Assembly (NCBI RefSeq): GCF_000485595.1
Contig: NW_014577078.1
Location: 152,427-216,426 of the forward strand
Direction: 5' to 3'
From: Priapulus caudatus
Lineage: Eukaryota; Priapulida; Priapulimorpha; Priapulimorphida; Priapulidae
DNA length: 64,000 nt
Shown one piece after another: positions 36,901 through 46,876 of the stretch. The translations under genes were made by a program, and so were the position numbers. Every line of letters begins with the position of its first letter. The first letter of the stretch is position 1. The notes beneath the pieces were generated by a model that saw only the letters and a list, made by a program, of their open reading frames with translations, was not told where the DNA came from and did not search any database.

Positions 36901-37032
36901 ATGCAGCTAAGTCCCTACCATGTAGGCTCGCTGGCCGGTAGTCTTGGAGGCTACCACCCTGGCAACCCTTGCCACGAGGTGACTGCATTTGATCGTTGTG
37001 CTCACTGCAGGGGAGAGATCTACATTGTGTAA
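30386..37032 (+). CDS. Golgin-45 (basic leucine zipper nuclear factor 1), 5 coding exons
   Basis: Complete plus-strand gene: 30386-30994, 31773-31972, 34358-34486, 35968-36193 and 36886-37032. All introns are GT-AG and in phase; total 1311 nt, 436 residues, against 400 in human. Residues 1-175 are a poorly conserved polar region containing YVPWEPCK. A coiled coil runs from about 180 to 320, with the strongly conserved VNAELKKLLVAS and SIQGDVWRSKFQASR blocks. TMQLITANQKLSDSIKFKLL follows, and the C-terminus ends FDRCAHCRGEIYIV. In mammals golgin-45 tethers medial Golgi cisternae, binds Rab2, and docks its C-terminus into the GRASP55 PDZ pair, with a CxxC helping to bind zinc. Here Cys426 and Cys429 and a terminal hydrophobic residue are kept, so that partnership is probably conserved. 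Start chosen as the first ATG after the acceptor. Confidence 0.93.
31215..31290 (+). repeat. Short tandem repeat of TACTCCCATTTCGTC
   Basis: About three to four degenerate copies of a ~16-base unit (CCTACTCCCATTTCG, TCTACTCCTATTTCG, CCTACTCCCATTTCG) in golgin-45 intron 1. Non-coding. Confidence 0.6.
31773..31972 (+). CDS. Golgin-45 coding exon 2 (conserved coiled coil)
   Basis: Acceptor ...tttattcag, donor gtaaac. Encodes VNAELKKLLVASLGEDLNER through LEKLSIQGDVWRSKFQAS plus AG of a split Arg. This is the most conserved block of the protein; human golgin-45 has VNRELKKLLVASVGDDL and SIQCDVWRSKFLASR. Confidence 0.94.
32350..32873. mobile_element. pogo/Tigger-like miniature element (TA-flanked)
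   Basis: The left end, CAGTTGAACTTCGTTACTAC, and the reverse complement of the right end, CAGTCAAACTTCGTTACAAC, are TIRs of the pogo/Tigger type, with TA on both outer sides (32348-32349 and 32874-32875). Subterminal TTATAACGTA and TACAACGTA words recur. No complete transposase. In golgin-45 intron 2. Confidence 0.75.
32967..34076. mobile_element. TTAA-flanked element with TIRs (1110 bp)
   Basis: TTAA at 32963-32966 and 34077-34080. The left end, GGATACTCTC, is exactly inverted at the right end, GAGAGTATCC. TTAA duplication suggests piggyBac or Kolobok. The interior holds TGACGTCACTGATGACGTCA and a segment shared, inverted, with 21005-21250. The longest frame (33643-33882) has no recognisable product. 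In golgin-45 intron 2, directly beside the Tigger-like element. Confidence 0.75.
34358..34486 (+). CDS. Golgin-45 coding exon 3
   Basis: Acceptor ...gttttttag, donor gtagga. Encodes LMLNDISYLKGVLCQKYQHS then QDVLRELLTEHQEMRLHLIQ and TY with a split Lys. It continues the heptad-like coiled coil and equals the human segment after ASRVMADELTNSRAALQ. The phases on both sides fit. Confidence 0.88.
35041..35835. repeat. TIR element, copy A (inverse of 38542-39004)
   Basis: 35080-35240 and 35640-35830 are inverse to 38820-38985 and 38545-38720. It contains ATGTTCTCATTGAGCCAGA, GCAAATAGTTCCTGGCACGA and CCGGATGTGTAAACATCACTG. The right end is GAGCTCACAGTAGGTCTATA. The 35240-35640 part is mostly absent from copy B. 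In golgin-45 intron 3. Confidence 0.65.
35968..36193 (+). CDS. Golgin-45 coding exon 4
   Basis: Acceptor ...aaacttttacag, donor gtaaag. Encodes YLKEVEEAFNPSITSYGQQE, then NTMQLITANQKLSDSIKFKL, LGNAQLSC and ...ENRAMQ. The LITANQKLSDSIKFKLLGN block matches the human LALTNHKLAKAVNSHLLGN block. Confidence 0.9.
36352..36744. mobile_element. hAT-type miniature element with perfect 8-bp target duplication
   Basis: The TIRs TAGGGCTGTAATGAT and, inverted on the right, TAGGGCTGTAACGAT bound 393 bp of non-coding sequence. The target site duplication CTAAATAT is present in full at 36344-36351 and 36745-36752. This is the cleanest insertion in the window and lies in golgin-45 intron 4. Confidence 0.88.
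36886..37032 (+). CDS. Golgin-45 last coding exon (GRASP55-docking C-terminus)
   Basis: Acceptor ...ttcgcttatag. Encodes VLANQMQLSPYHVGSLAGSL and ends EVTAFDRCAHCRGEIYIV, stop TAA at 37030. The human C-terminus has CCNHCRGELIAL; the CxxC and the hydrophobic terminal residue are both kept. An antisense open frame covering the same bases is a shadow. Confidence 0.92.
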   Translation, partial: VLANQMQLSPYHVGSLAGSLGGYHPGNPCHEVTAFDRCAHCRGEIYIV

Positions 37033-37259
37033 CGTCCGAGCTTGACGGGAGTATGCTGAAATGCATAAAACAACTAGACAGAGGGCACTCACGGAGAGTG
37101 CATACCTCCCCGCGAGCATGTAACATGTATGTGCTCGCTGGTGGCGGCTGCTGACTGACTCGGCACTCGCTGACTCGACGTGCTATCGATCGCGCCATGG
37201 CTACACACACACACGAGACCGATTACATGACCTCCGTTGCATCTCCGTTGCGCGGAGGT

Positions 37260-37265
37260 AATAAA
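37260..37265 (+). terminator. Candidate polyadenylation signal of golgin-45
   Basis: AATAAA, 228 bases after the golgin-45 stop codon, followed by GCACACGTG and a GTGTGGGTGTGTGG stretch about 20 bases on, which fits a downstream GT-rich element. Confidence 0.5.
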
Positions 37266-37743
37266 GCACACGTGATATATCGTGTGGGTGTGTGGCCCAC
37301 AAACTGTGGTTATACTTCTAAGGCTTGTATTAAACTAATGTTAAATTATCGGTTAGGAGGGCATCAGCCATTAGAATTGCATATAGGATTGTGTAATTGT
37401 AGTGTTGTAGGCTCTTGCCTCTAAACACTCAACTAAACAAGTCTCTTTCTGTTCATCACACCGGGTCTAAGACCCAGATGTTTATTATTACCGTAAAGTG
37501 TTATATACACCATACTGTCGCCAATCGTGTGTACATACAAGATTGCAGTAACATAACACATTGACTACACTACATTCCTCCTCTGCTTGCATTAAAAATA
37601 TTATTTGTCTGCGTCAACTTTAGACTAATTTCTGTATCTCTATATTAGACACATCGGCTAAGCTAGACCTCAAATGAAAACGTTTACACGTCAACAAAAC
37701 TTGTTCATCAGTTAAAGTTGATAAACCTTGCAGCTAAATGCAT

Positions 37744-38545
37744 ATATTATATCAAGAGCTAATAATACCTAGAGTGTACAACGGAAAAACGGGAAAATAG
37801 TGCTATTTCACGACAACATTATTCTACTTTGCCTGCGAGTCTATAATAATTTCATGGTATTGCATTAAGCAGAATTCTTTGCTCTCTAAAACAAGACCAA
37901 CCGTTGTCATACGATATCTAGGGCGAGAGTATCGGCTCCTAAACCTCTTCGCTCCACACATGACCAAACGCGCTCGATCCACGTTCTGCATCCCATCCTG
38001 CACGCGGCTTAGGCTGCTATCGTGGATGAGTGGCGGTTTTTCCGCCATAATTTTATGAATGATTTCGGGTTGCAGGGGCAGGGTGGAGGTGACTTTCGGG
38101 GCATCGCTATGCCCTTATCTCCCATTATCTTTCCTAGCACGGCTAATGCCCGTCATGATTGGATGCCGGGCAATGTTTTTTTAATTAAGTCTCTACAACG
38201 CAGCTAGTAAGAGTACCAAATTTGGGCATGTGACATCAATTATCAGCGCTCCAAGCGGTGACGGAAACCGATAGCCGGAATGCTTAGACGCGTGAAGGAT
38301 GGGGCAGAAGTGATGATTCGAGGCGGCGTTTGCTAGTGGGAGGGGAGGTTTAGGAGCCGATATCGTCGGCCTAGGAGTATCGTATTGACAAGCGGTTTGG
38401 TCTGTTTTAGAGAGCAAAGAAGTCTGCTTAATGCAATACATGAAGATTATTATAGACTCGCAGGCAAAGTAGAATAATGTTGTCGTGAAATAGCACTATT
38501 TTTCCGTTGTACACTCTAGGTATTATTAGCTCTTGATTATATATA
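37744..38545. repeat. Inverted repeat with ~200-bp arms
   Basis: 37744-37955 is the near reverse complement of 38345-38545; both contain GACAACATTATTCTACTTTG, CTGCGAGTCTATAATAA and AGGAGCCGATA or the complements. About 390 bases lie between the arms. A diverged relative lies at 26530-28140. No coding frame is credible. Foldback-type element. Confidence 0.8.
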
Positions 38546-39004
38546 CCTACGGTGAGCTTGCATATGTTGCAAAAATTCACTACAACTCATTTGTATTGCA
38601 TTCATAACATTTCTTCTCAAAATCTAAACGAAATTACTTCTCTTACGAACGTAGCACCACAGTGATGTTTATACATCCGGGACACAGTCACACAGCGGAG
38701 CAATCGGCTTGATTCATTAACAGTTCCTTTCTATGATAAAACAGGTTATAATTCATTCGATGTTTAACTCGGTACAAAATTTTAAAATTTGTTTAAATCA
38801 TATCTATATTACTTATGCAATCAGGAAACAAATATAGTGTTTTTGTTCCAGGAACTATTTACGCTAGAGTAGGGCTACTGCTAGCTTTGTAACAAAACCG
38901 CATTCGACAGTTTTCAAAATAGTCAACTTCAGAGGACATTTCTGGCTCAATGAGAACATTTCGTGATGTTTGCACACTGCAAGTATGCTCACAGTAGGTC
39001 TATA
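38542..39004. repeat. TIR element, copy B (463 bp)
   Basis: The left terminus, TATACCTACGGTGAGC, and the reverse complement of the right terminus, TATAGACCTACTGTGAGC, form TIRs. The body is inverse to parts of 35041-35835. It directly abuts the inverted repeat at 37744-38545. Non-coding. Confidence 0.7.
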
Positions 39005-39151
39005 AGAGCTTTTTGTTGCGAGGTTTATCCGTTTTAACATTTGGAAACAGAAACATCTAAGCTACTGGAACATCACAATCTAAAACCCATTTCTTTAGCA
39101 ACTGAGTTATCCATGTTTAACCCTACAGTTTCTAACTTCGTCTGTAAGTTA

Positions 39152-39700
39152 TTACGAATTATTAATTATTAAGAATGTACAGTGAGCCTCATCAAGAATG
39201 CTGGTGTTCGTTCGATGGTCTTCCCAGTTTATATGCAGGATTCGTCTGAGGCAGTGCTGATGATAAATTTCTATTGCCTTTAGATGTCGCCTGTATGTTG
39301 TCCATGATTCTGAGCAGTAGAGAAGAGTTGGTAATGCAACTGCTTTATACACAAGGATTTTAGTGTCCACTGTTAAACGTCTATTATCGAAAACCCTCTT
39401 GCGAAGCAGCCCAAAAACTGAGCCAGCAGCATGGAGGTGGTGTTGAACCTCAGCGTCAATATCTGCTTTTGACGAAAGGAAGCTGCCCAAGTAGGGGAAG
39501 TTCCCTACATTGTCTATAACTGATCTAACGATTGCGATGGATGGGGACGTAGCTATTTCACGTGGGGCTGTCTGGTTGAGGACCGGAATCTTCTTGATGT
39601 TAATGGACAAACCGAGTCTTCGGTAAGCATAGTCGAAGGTGCTAAGAATTTATTGCAGGTCTTTCTCTGAGGTAGCACATATGCAGTTCAAATGTTCAAA
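39152..39700 (-). mobile_element. LINE 3' end: reverse transcriptase C-terminal part
   Basis: The minus frame reads ...ATSEKDLQ, stop, ...YAYRRLGLSINIKKIPVLNQ, then NFPYLGSFLSSKADIDAEVQ, VFGLLRKRVFDNRRLTVDTK, ILVYKAVALPTLLYCSESWT and HCLRRILHINWEDHRTNTSI. This is the thumb and C-terminal domain of a LINE reverse transcriptase of the type common in invertebrates (near RTE/craniofacial-development-protein-2-like ORFs). The 5' part with the catalytic FADD-type motif is missing, and one internal stop is present, so it is a dead, 5'-truncated copy. Confidence 0.85.
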
Positions 39701-40340
39701 TGGTTGTAATGTATAGATACGCAGTAAAATTATGGAAGATGCCAGCCATTAAAAAAAACAGTATTTAACAATCCAAGCATGCAACATCTAATAAAATATA
39801 GAATTTAAAATATTTTTTATTAATATATGAGTTATAGCAGTTTTTATAGACATTTTTGCATTATAGCTTGTAATATACATGGCCTGCTGATGTCACAGAC
39901 TATAATCACATATTTTGGCAATAGCGTTATAGAATTATAATAGATTAAAACTAGTTGGATTTTGGCTGAAATTATGTCAGTTATTAATTCTCATAAATGA
40001 GAACATACAAAACAAATATACATGTGAAACTGATTGACCGATGTCACAGAGACTATTATTACATATTTTGTCAAACAGCTATATTTTAAAATAAAATAAA
40101 ATTTATAAATAGCATCAAGAGCTTATTAAGAAGGAGAGCGTACAACGGTGAAATGCTGAAACCATGTTGCAGTATTAGTCGAATTAAGAAACTTTGCCCG
40201 TTTTATTTTGACGATTCTTTGCGGTAGTATTGATCAGCTGTCCTACCTTACTGATATAAAACAAACCGCTTGTCCCTACGATGCTCCTATGCTGAGATAA
40301 TGAGCGGTGAAAATCTGAGCGATACACGCGAGGTTTCCCG
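39701..40340. other. A/T-rich spacer with a short diverged direct repeat
   Basis: About 50 bases around 39886 (CTGATGTCACAGACTATAAT) recur at 40040 (CGATGTCACAGAGACTATTA). No gene is supported. Confidence 0.5.
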
Positions 40341-40343
40341 AAG

Positions 40344-41871
40344 CTATCTCAAAGCGAGAGAGGGTCGCAGCCAAGCATTTGTTGGTTTGGTTATCTTGGA
40401 AATAACTCTAATGCTCTCCATGCGCATGAGCGCGTCCTTTACCTTTTTGTACAGCGGTATTGGGATGCGACGCGGCATTGAGATTGAGTACGGTTGCGCA
40501 CTGTCCTCAATTTTTATCTCGTAGTCACCTTTCATCGTACCAAGTGATGAAAACAGTTCTGGAAATTGACTTTTCCACTTTGTAGCTTAGCATTTGACAG
40601 ACCTCACTGCCGACACGAGGTTGAGTTTCCTGATAGATGGCTGGATCGCCAAGAAGTGGCTTCGTAAGATCACGAACGACGTAGATATCGTTTATCGCGA
40701 CGCACGAACCTTTTTCGAGTTTTCCAAGAAACATCCCGGCAGTGACGAGTTTGGAACCAGCAGCTCATACTAGGACCTTGGCCGGCCTGACTAACTTTCC
40801 ATAGCGTTCGCAGTATATTTTCAATGGCATACACGTAACCTCGGCACCTGTATCGATTTTCCACACAATGTTCGAATCCGCTATTTTTACTTTGCTTTGC
40901 TACGAAAGATCCTCCACTGTTTCAGATTGTACTGCTCCCATGAAAGCGGATGCGGGGTCACCCTCCGAACCAACCTGGTTGACAGATTTGCGAATTCTGC
41001 AATGCATTTTATAATGGCCAATTTTTTGGCAAAAACGGCATTCTACACTTTTGGCTGGACACGGCTTTTTATTATGCAGCGGTTGTCCACAGTTCGGACA
41101 CGACTTCCAAGCCTGCTTTCTAGGCTGAAACTGCTTATGACTGCTACTACTATTATGCGGCGGTGTAGGCGGCAGACGTTTGGGACGCCTTTGAGCATTT
41201 TGACGTTTTTGAACTTTGGCTACCGCCACCGGCATGGGTTGCTTCTGAATTGTTTTGCTCTGGCGAGCCTTGTCCATGGCAGTTCTAAGCGACAAGTCTG
41301 CGTCAAGTTGCAGACGTTCTGACAATTTGCTGTCCTTAAGTCCTACCACAATCCTATCCAGGATTAATTCGTCATGAAGTGTACCAAAGTCGCACTTTTC
41401 CGCAAGAGTGAAAAGATCAGTGATGAACGAATCCACAGGTTCATCCTCCTTCTGGAAACGTTGATTAAATTTTGCCCGTTCGAAAATTACATTTTTCTTA
41501 TGTACAAAATATCCATCCAGTTTGGCTTTAGTGAGTCCGTAACTCTTTTTTCATCCTCCGTTAGTTTCAGTGACATTAGAATGTCATCCGCTTCATCACC
41601 CATTGAGTAGATGTGTGTGTCTATTTGTTCTGGCTCTCTATTTTCTGAGAGACCAGACACCTGTCGGAATCTTTCGAACCATCTGATCCATTTTGACCAG
41701 CCCTGCGGCTTCGAAGTCGAATGACTCAGGTGGTTGGACTTGGAACTGTGCCATAGTCACTACCACAGGGAAGGGCAGAACGTTTGTAAAGTTCCACATA
41801 ATATAGTCGGAAGTCACTGCTGATCCGAAAATCCAGTAGGATCGGAAACTAACAGCTTGTGTAGCATGCAC
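40344..41871 (-). mobile_element. Ty3/Gypsy retrotransposon fragment: gag, protease, start of RT
   Basis: Read right to left on the minus strand. Gag starts near 41760 (MAQFQVQPPESFDFEAAG), continues at 41436-40900 (FTLAEKCDFGTLHDELILDR, VVGLKDSKLSERLQL), and has two Cys-rich knuckles, CPNCGQPLHNKKPC and CRFCQKIGHYKMHC, the second a perfect CX2CX4HX4C. A retropepsin follows near 40860 with active site KIDTGAEVTCMPL. RT begins near 40520 with PRRIPIPLYKKVKDALMRME and VISKITKPTNAWLRP, and is cut off at 40344. Frames shift at least twice (41600-41640 and 40740-40780), so it is inactive. Confidence 0.85.
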
Positions 41872-41874
41872 TAC

Positions 41875-44170
41875 GTTACCACATCGACATGTTTACCACA
41901 TCAACATGGGCAAAATGAGGAAACCGGGGCATCACCACTGGCCTATTTACTGCCTCTACAGTCTTTTACGATTCTCCAACCAGAGCCGATGGGGGGGGGA
42001 TCTCACGACATGATTGAAGGCTTCGCTTCCAGATTGCTGCTTGATAGTTGGCACGAGAAGCATGCTTCAGTAAGCAGTTAGCGCATGGCGGTAATTGAGT
42101 TGATTCAATGTTCCCCTTCTTGGCACAGAACAACCTGTACCTGAGCTCGTTGGTGTCGTTTGTGCTAGGTTGAGAGCTATACAACTGACATGTGAAGTGC
42201 TGGAGGTTTTCAACCACATCATCCGAAAGCTCATTCCATTCCTAACTGGACAAGTTGAAGGGCTCCAATCTTCCCCCGTCCAGAGAATGCGCTCACCATA
42301 TCACATCCCGTGAAAGCATGCATACCAAGGAGGCATTTGCAAAGTTCTAGTCCTACTGCCTGCACTACACTAGAGATGCTGACATATCTGGTTCGTGTCT
42401 GTGTTCCACACTTAAAGTACATGGATATGGGAATAAAGTTCTTTAATGCCAGGCATAGTATGAATACCTCGGTATCTTCTGATGCTACGATCACTGACTC
42501 ATAGCCATACCTGGCTGCATGAGCTGCATGGAGCATAAGCCTGGTGGCGGCTTCTTTGTGGGTTGAGGTGAGTTCTTCAGCCATCTCGGCAGGTGCTGAG
42601 GAAATCCGGTAGCACTTATCGTCTCATGTAACAAAGAGTGTCTTGTCTGTCAGCTTTTTTCTGTACTTGTCTCCTCTCTACTCCTTTGCTACGAATGCTG
42701 TAAAGACTTTCTTATTTTTGGGGTTGATGAGGAATTTTCTTCACTGCTGTACTTTGTGTTCCGGTTGAATGTTTCTCAACTCGTTTCCAAATTTAGAGCC
42801 TCTTTTCTCTGTCTGTGTTTTTGATGGAGGGTTTCTTGTACACATCGAAGACAACATCTATTCTCTTGGAAGACAATCCTTCATGCAGTGCCATATGCAC
42901 CAGAGAAACAGCGACCTCGGCAAACGTCTTGCGATCCCCTTTAAGTCTCTGTACGAGGGCCATACCGTCAATTATACATGCTGATGGCTGTGGAATCGCA
43001 TCTACTGCTGGCACACTCTTCTGTAGTTCTTTCGCCAGGGATGCTTTGTTTGTTTTCCTCAATGACCATCTGCTGTGGATAACGACCATGGAAGGGGTCC
43101 TAGTGGATGACGAAGAACCTCCCTCGTTTGGAGCTTCCTGTTTTCTGCGATGATGATCATATGAGCAAACAACGCTTGATCAGCTTTCAGGATAATCTCT
43201 TTCGCCATTCTAGTCTGGACTCGCACCTTTTTCTTGAGCTCGCTAAACGTCTGAATCTTTGCCTTGCTGATGGTGTTGTGGAACTTGGCTTGTGGCGGTG
43301 ATGACTCCAGTTGCTGCACACGGAAGGTTTCATATGCTTTCTCCCCGATAGCTTTCGCATTGAGGAGATCTTGCTCAATCTTTGCAGTGGCGACTTTGCC
43401 GGTTGATAGACATGCCAGATCTTGTGGTTCGCTGGCGAATGGATTTAACGAGTGGCTTTGCAGCTTTTCTAGCACAGACTTGACATCGGCCTCATCTCTT
43501 GCGATTCTACTGCTTTAGAAATCATTGTGTCGGGCAGACGATTTGTTAAAATCTAGCATGTTTTTCATCTGCTTTAAGAATACACTGCGGTATTCAGCTA
43601 CGTGATAGTACTTGCTGACTGCTCCTTGTTTGAGGCTGAACCCCTTGGTACCCCCTGGCGTTTGCGTGTCTGTTGTTACAGTCTCTTTGCATATTTGGTC
43701 CACAGGAATTCTACCAAACGGGTTTTCTTCACCTATCTGGACCGAGAATCCACCGGACTGAAGATATCCCCAAGCTTCTGGATGATCCGCTTCGATGTTA
43801 GACATTTCCAACAGATACGCAGTTAGGTACCGAGCATAGTTAAGGTTGTTTTAAACAAAGCACCAAAGAATCATTTGCCTGATGGCCAATAGATGCAGCT
43901 CTCAATTTCCCTCTCTGGGTGCTCTCAGTAATCCTAACATAATCTCCACGATGTCCATATAAGACATCCAGAAGCTCGACAGTTTCCCATTACTGTCGCG
44001 GAGATAGTCCAGGTACGTGTCATAAAGTTCGATGAAGTCTGGGAAAGAAGAACTCGTCATGACTTCCTGAAATTCTCTCTGGGATAGATCATCATATAGA
44101 GACATCAGTCTCTCAAAGAAATCTTCAACAAACGCCTTTCTGTCTCATGTTCAACCCACGACTGAAATCC
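41875..44170 (-). mobile_element. Degenerate copy of a multi-copy animal ORF family with PIN/XPG-like motifs
   Basis: Consecutive minus frames, in order: 44105-43902 (YDDLSQREFQEVMTSSSFPD), 43811-43515 (ENPFGRIPVDQICKETVTTD, TQTPGGTKGFSLKQGAVSKY), 43475-43059, 43089-42793 (IDGMALVQRLKGDRKTF, IDVVFDVYKKPSIKNTDREK), 42584-42231 (HKEAATRLMLHAAHAARYGY, VIVASEDTEVFIL, HAFTGCDMVSAFSGRGKIGA) and 42217-41966. I recognise this as a family present in many copies in invertebrate genomes. The spaced acidic motifs (IDGMAL, VVFD, EA-TR, SEDTEV, TGCD) look like a PIN/XPG-type nuclease; that is inference. Here the usual EAD appears as EAA, and stops and frameshifts divide the ORF, so this copy is dead. It sits between two Gypsy fragments. 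I cannot say whether it belongs to a DNA transposon such as Academ. Confidence 0.65.
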
Positions 44171-44624
44171 TGCCCAGGCCAGTCTCTGGAGTGCCTCGTA
44201 CATCAGTTTGTTTGCTGGAGTCAGCGTGTTTTTTTAATTTTCACGTTATTCCTATAACAATTTTGTCTTTGACCAACTCTGATTAAAATTTATAACAGTC
44301 TTTTTTTTGTTTATCAAGAACATACCTCTAAAAATTCGGGCATTGAACGATTTTGCGGGAGTTTCATTTGGAGCCTCGTTTCTATGCTGAAGCAAAATTT
44401 TGCGAAAATTCAAATTAACAAATCTACAAGAAAGCTACTATACTACTTCAGAAAGGTAATCATACAAATTTCAAAACACCTTGGGCTAGAGTACCATCTG
44501 ATAGCACTAACAATTTGTCCTTCGATTTGGTACCGAAAGCTGGTCTGGTCCATGTACTGTAATATCAAAACGAGGCTACATACATTAGTAGTTCCATGAG
44601 CTACGCTCTGATGGCGCTGTTGTT

Positions 44625-44943
44625 ACATAGAGTGCCTAACGTTCTGACGTTCGTTTCCCTCTGCGTTGTCTGTTAGTGCATCATGTGGTTCATCAGATGG
44701 TAACTCAACGATTGCTTCATCATCCATTACTCCTTCTCCATCTGCGACTGAATGTACACGTTTGAATTTTGACAGATTACGTGTAACACCTGATCTCTCC
44801 CCCACCCGCTGTTACCATGCTCTTTTTCCGATTCTGCACTTTGTATGGTCGTTGGTGGTATGGTGTAGACAGCTTGTTCGACCTTTGTTGCTTCACTGTG
44901 ACTGTATTACCGATTTGAATGCTACTCTAAGATATAGATCTAA
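44625..44943 (-). mobile_element. Ty3/Gypsy integrase C-terminal fragment
   Basis: On the minus strand: IQIGNTVTVKQQRSNKLSTP, YHQRPYKVQNRKKSMVTA, then GERSGVTRNLSKFKRVHSVA and an acidic tail. This is the chromodomain-like C-terminal part of Gypsy integrases (GD-V-VKQ--NKLSTPF-P-P--V---KGSMVTA). It joins directly to the hAT fragment at about 44943, so one element has been inserted or recombined into the other. Confidence 0.7.
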
Positions 44944-46207
44944 TGCGGGCTAGCACATGTGAGACGGCTTTAAATTTCAGTGACTTCTGAACGGCAAGAT
45001 TCAGTGTATGAGCTAGACAGCCTATATGGATGCAAGATCCTAATAATGTGCCGGCCTTCAGCATGTTTGCAGCATTGTCAGAGACCAAAGGTGGAACTCC
45101 AAGAGCAAATGGAAGGCCCCACTTCGTCAGTGCTGTCTTGAGAACCTCCGCTATGTTCTCAGCTGAAATTGAACAATAAGAAAGTCATACGGGTGCTACA
45201 TACAGCTATCAAATTATTCAATCTATTTAAATGTTAAAAGAAACTTTTTTTAAATGCCTAAAATGGAATTTATCACAGGCGAGGTGAATAATTTAAAACA
45301 ATGAAATGAAAACTGGATGGTGTGTGTGTGCGTGCGTGCGTGTGCGTGCGTGTGTGAGAGAGAGATTTGTACAAGAAATAGATGAATTTTAATGATATAA
45401 TTGTCAATATATATATATTGAATGTTTAAAAAATTTCTATTCTGTTATTGTTAAATTTATTCAGTACTGCATTCTACAATAAATAGACCAAGTAACAAAT
45501 TGTTGACATGTACCTATTAAATTATTAATTGTACAAATGTATTTGAATTTTACATGCAATGAAAATGGCTACAATCTGTTCTACAATATTGAAAGAAAAC
45601 ATACATTCATAGTGTGATTTTACTCGGAGGGATTTACTACGCAAGAACAAGAACATACCTGATATGCGGATTTTAGGTTTTCCTTTACAAGTGAAACTGT
45701 CTCGTGGTACATCTGTGGAACTATTACTTCAGCCAACTGTTTTCGTGACAGAATGGAGAAACGAGGGTCCAGCATTCTCACAAACTCCCGGAATTCTGCA
45801 CTTTCCACAATCCGATAGGGTCTCAAATCCTTGACAATAAACAATGTCAATTTTCTAACGATCTCTTTGACTTTATCTGATTTAGGATTGTACTTGCTCT
45901 TTTGGGCAAGAACAGTATTTTGGGTAGGTTGAGCAAACTTCACAACTGGCGGCTTGACTTCTGTACCAGGGGTGACCAGCTTTTGTGGATAGTGACGTCG
46001 CATATGAGACATCAGATTACTCGTGCCACCGCCAGCATTTTTCACAGCACTGCTGCACGTATTACATATTGCCACACTATCAACAATTTTTTCCGTTTTA
46101 CATATTTTTTTCAGGCCAAAATGTTTCCACACGTTCGATATGGACCGCTTGTTGCTCACTATTTCAAACTCCGGCTCATGCCCGTCTGCCATCTTTGTTG
46201 CTATCAT
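44944..46207 (-). mobile_element. BED-finger hAT transposase, internally deleted (ZBED-like)
   Basis: The first exon-like frame, 46207-45660, has a BED zinc finger: SNVWKHFGLK, CNTCSSAV, GGTSNLMSHMRRHYP (CX2C...HX3H). It continues to YRIVESAEFREFVRMLDPRF, typical of ZBED1/ZBED4-like hAT transposases, and ends at a gtatgt donor-like site. After ~490 bases comes AENIAEVLKTALTKWGLPFA, SDNAANMLKAGTLL, IHIGCLAHTLNLAVQKSLKF, the RNase H-like core around the second catalytic Asp and the CxxH motif. The segment with the first Asp is missing and the dimerisation domain is absent, so this is a dead copy. Confidence 0.8.
45319..45366 (+). repeat. Microsatellite (GT/GC)n with (GA)n
   Basis: GTGTGTGTGCGTGCGTGCGT followed by GTGTGAGAGAGAGA, between the two coding parts of the hAT remnant. 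Confidence 0.85.
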
Positions 46208-46343
46208 TGAAGGTGTTTGTCTTCAAAGTTATCATCGCTCACGGTCATTTTACATAAGGCCAGCTATGCCTGCACAACAGACTGCAGACGTATTGTCTAG
46301 ACGCATTGTCTGGTTTGCTTGATACAATGTATACACATCACTT

Positions 46344-46506
46344 GATGCGTGCACGGGCCTAGCACAGTGTAGTGTACGTGCGTGTGTGTGATGCGCGCAT
46401 GGGACGCATACACTGTACGAGCGCGTGTGTATGATGCGTACACGGGTCGCACACAGTGTACACGCGCGTGTGTATGATGCGTGCATGGGACGCACTTAGT
46501 GTACGA
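46344..46506 (+). repeat. Tandem repeat, ~3.7 copies of a 43-46-bp unit
   Basis: GATGCG(T/C) starts at 46344, 46390, 46433 and 46476. Each unit has GATGCGTGCATGGGACGCA, CAGTGTA and GCGCGTGTGTAT or variants. It lies just upstream of the BED-hAT remnant. His/Cys/Thr-rich frames here are repeat artefacts. Confidence 0.8.
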
Positions 46507-46626
46507 TTTGAAAGTCCTGAACATTGCTCCATTGGCGCCGACATTTTAAAATCACATGCCGATTCCTACGCTTTCATTGGTTGGTAAATATTTGTGGCTG
46601 AGCTGGATAGCTCAGGGAGACCGGGG

Positions 46627-46876
46627 ACAGCCCTATAGACCGAAGGACCGATAGACCGAATATTGCAAAGGGTTAGGGTTAGGGTATATATATGGTTTAT
46701 AGTGGCATCATATGATTTATGGTGGCATCGGTGGATGTGCGGCATATTCACGTTCGAATACGGCATCAGTGGATGTTCGAATGCGTAGCTTGGAGGCTAG
46801 GCGACCGATTCCGGACGTGTAGCCACTGCGTATTTGAATAAACCTTCGGTCTATCGGGCCTTCGATCTATAGGGCT
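46627..46876. repeat. Palindromic element with ~32-bp arms
   Basis: AGCCCTATAGACCGAAGGAC at 46627 and on is mirrored by GGCCTTCGATCTATAGGGCT ending at 46876, with CGATAGACCGAA versus TTCGGTCTATCG inside. A short GGGTTAGGGTTAGGG run is in the loop. Confidence 0.7.

Noticed and set aside
36779-37210. 143-codon minus-strand frame
   Set aside because: Antisense to the last exon of golgin-45, whose frame is supported by family match and splice sites.
40897-41322. 141-codon plus-strand frame
   Set aside because: Antisense to the Gypsy gag with zinc knuckles.
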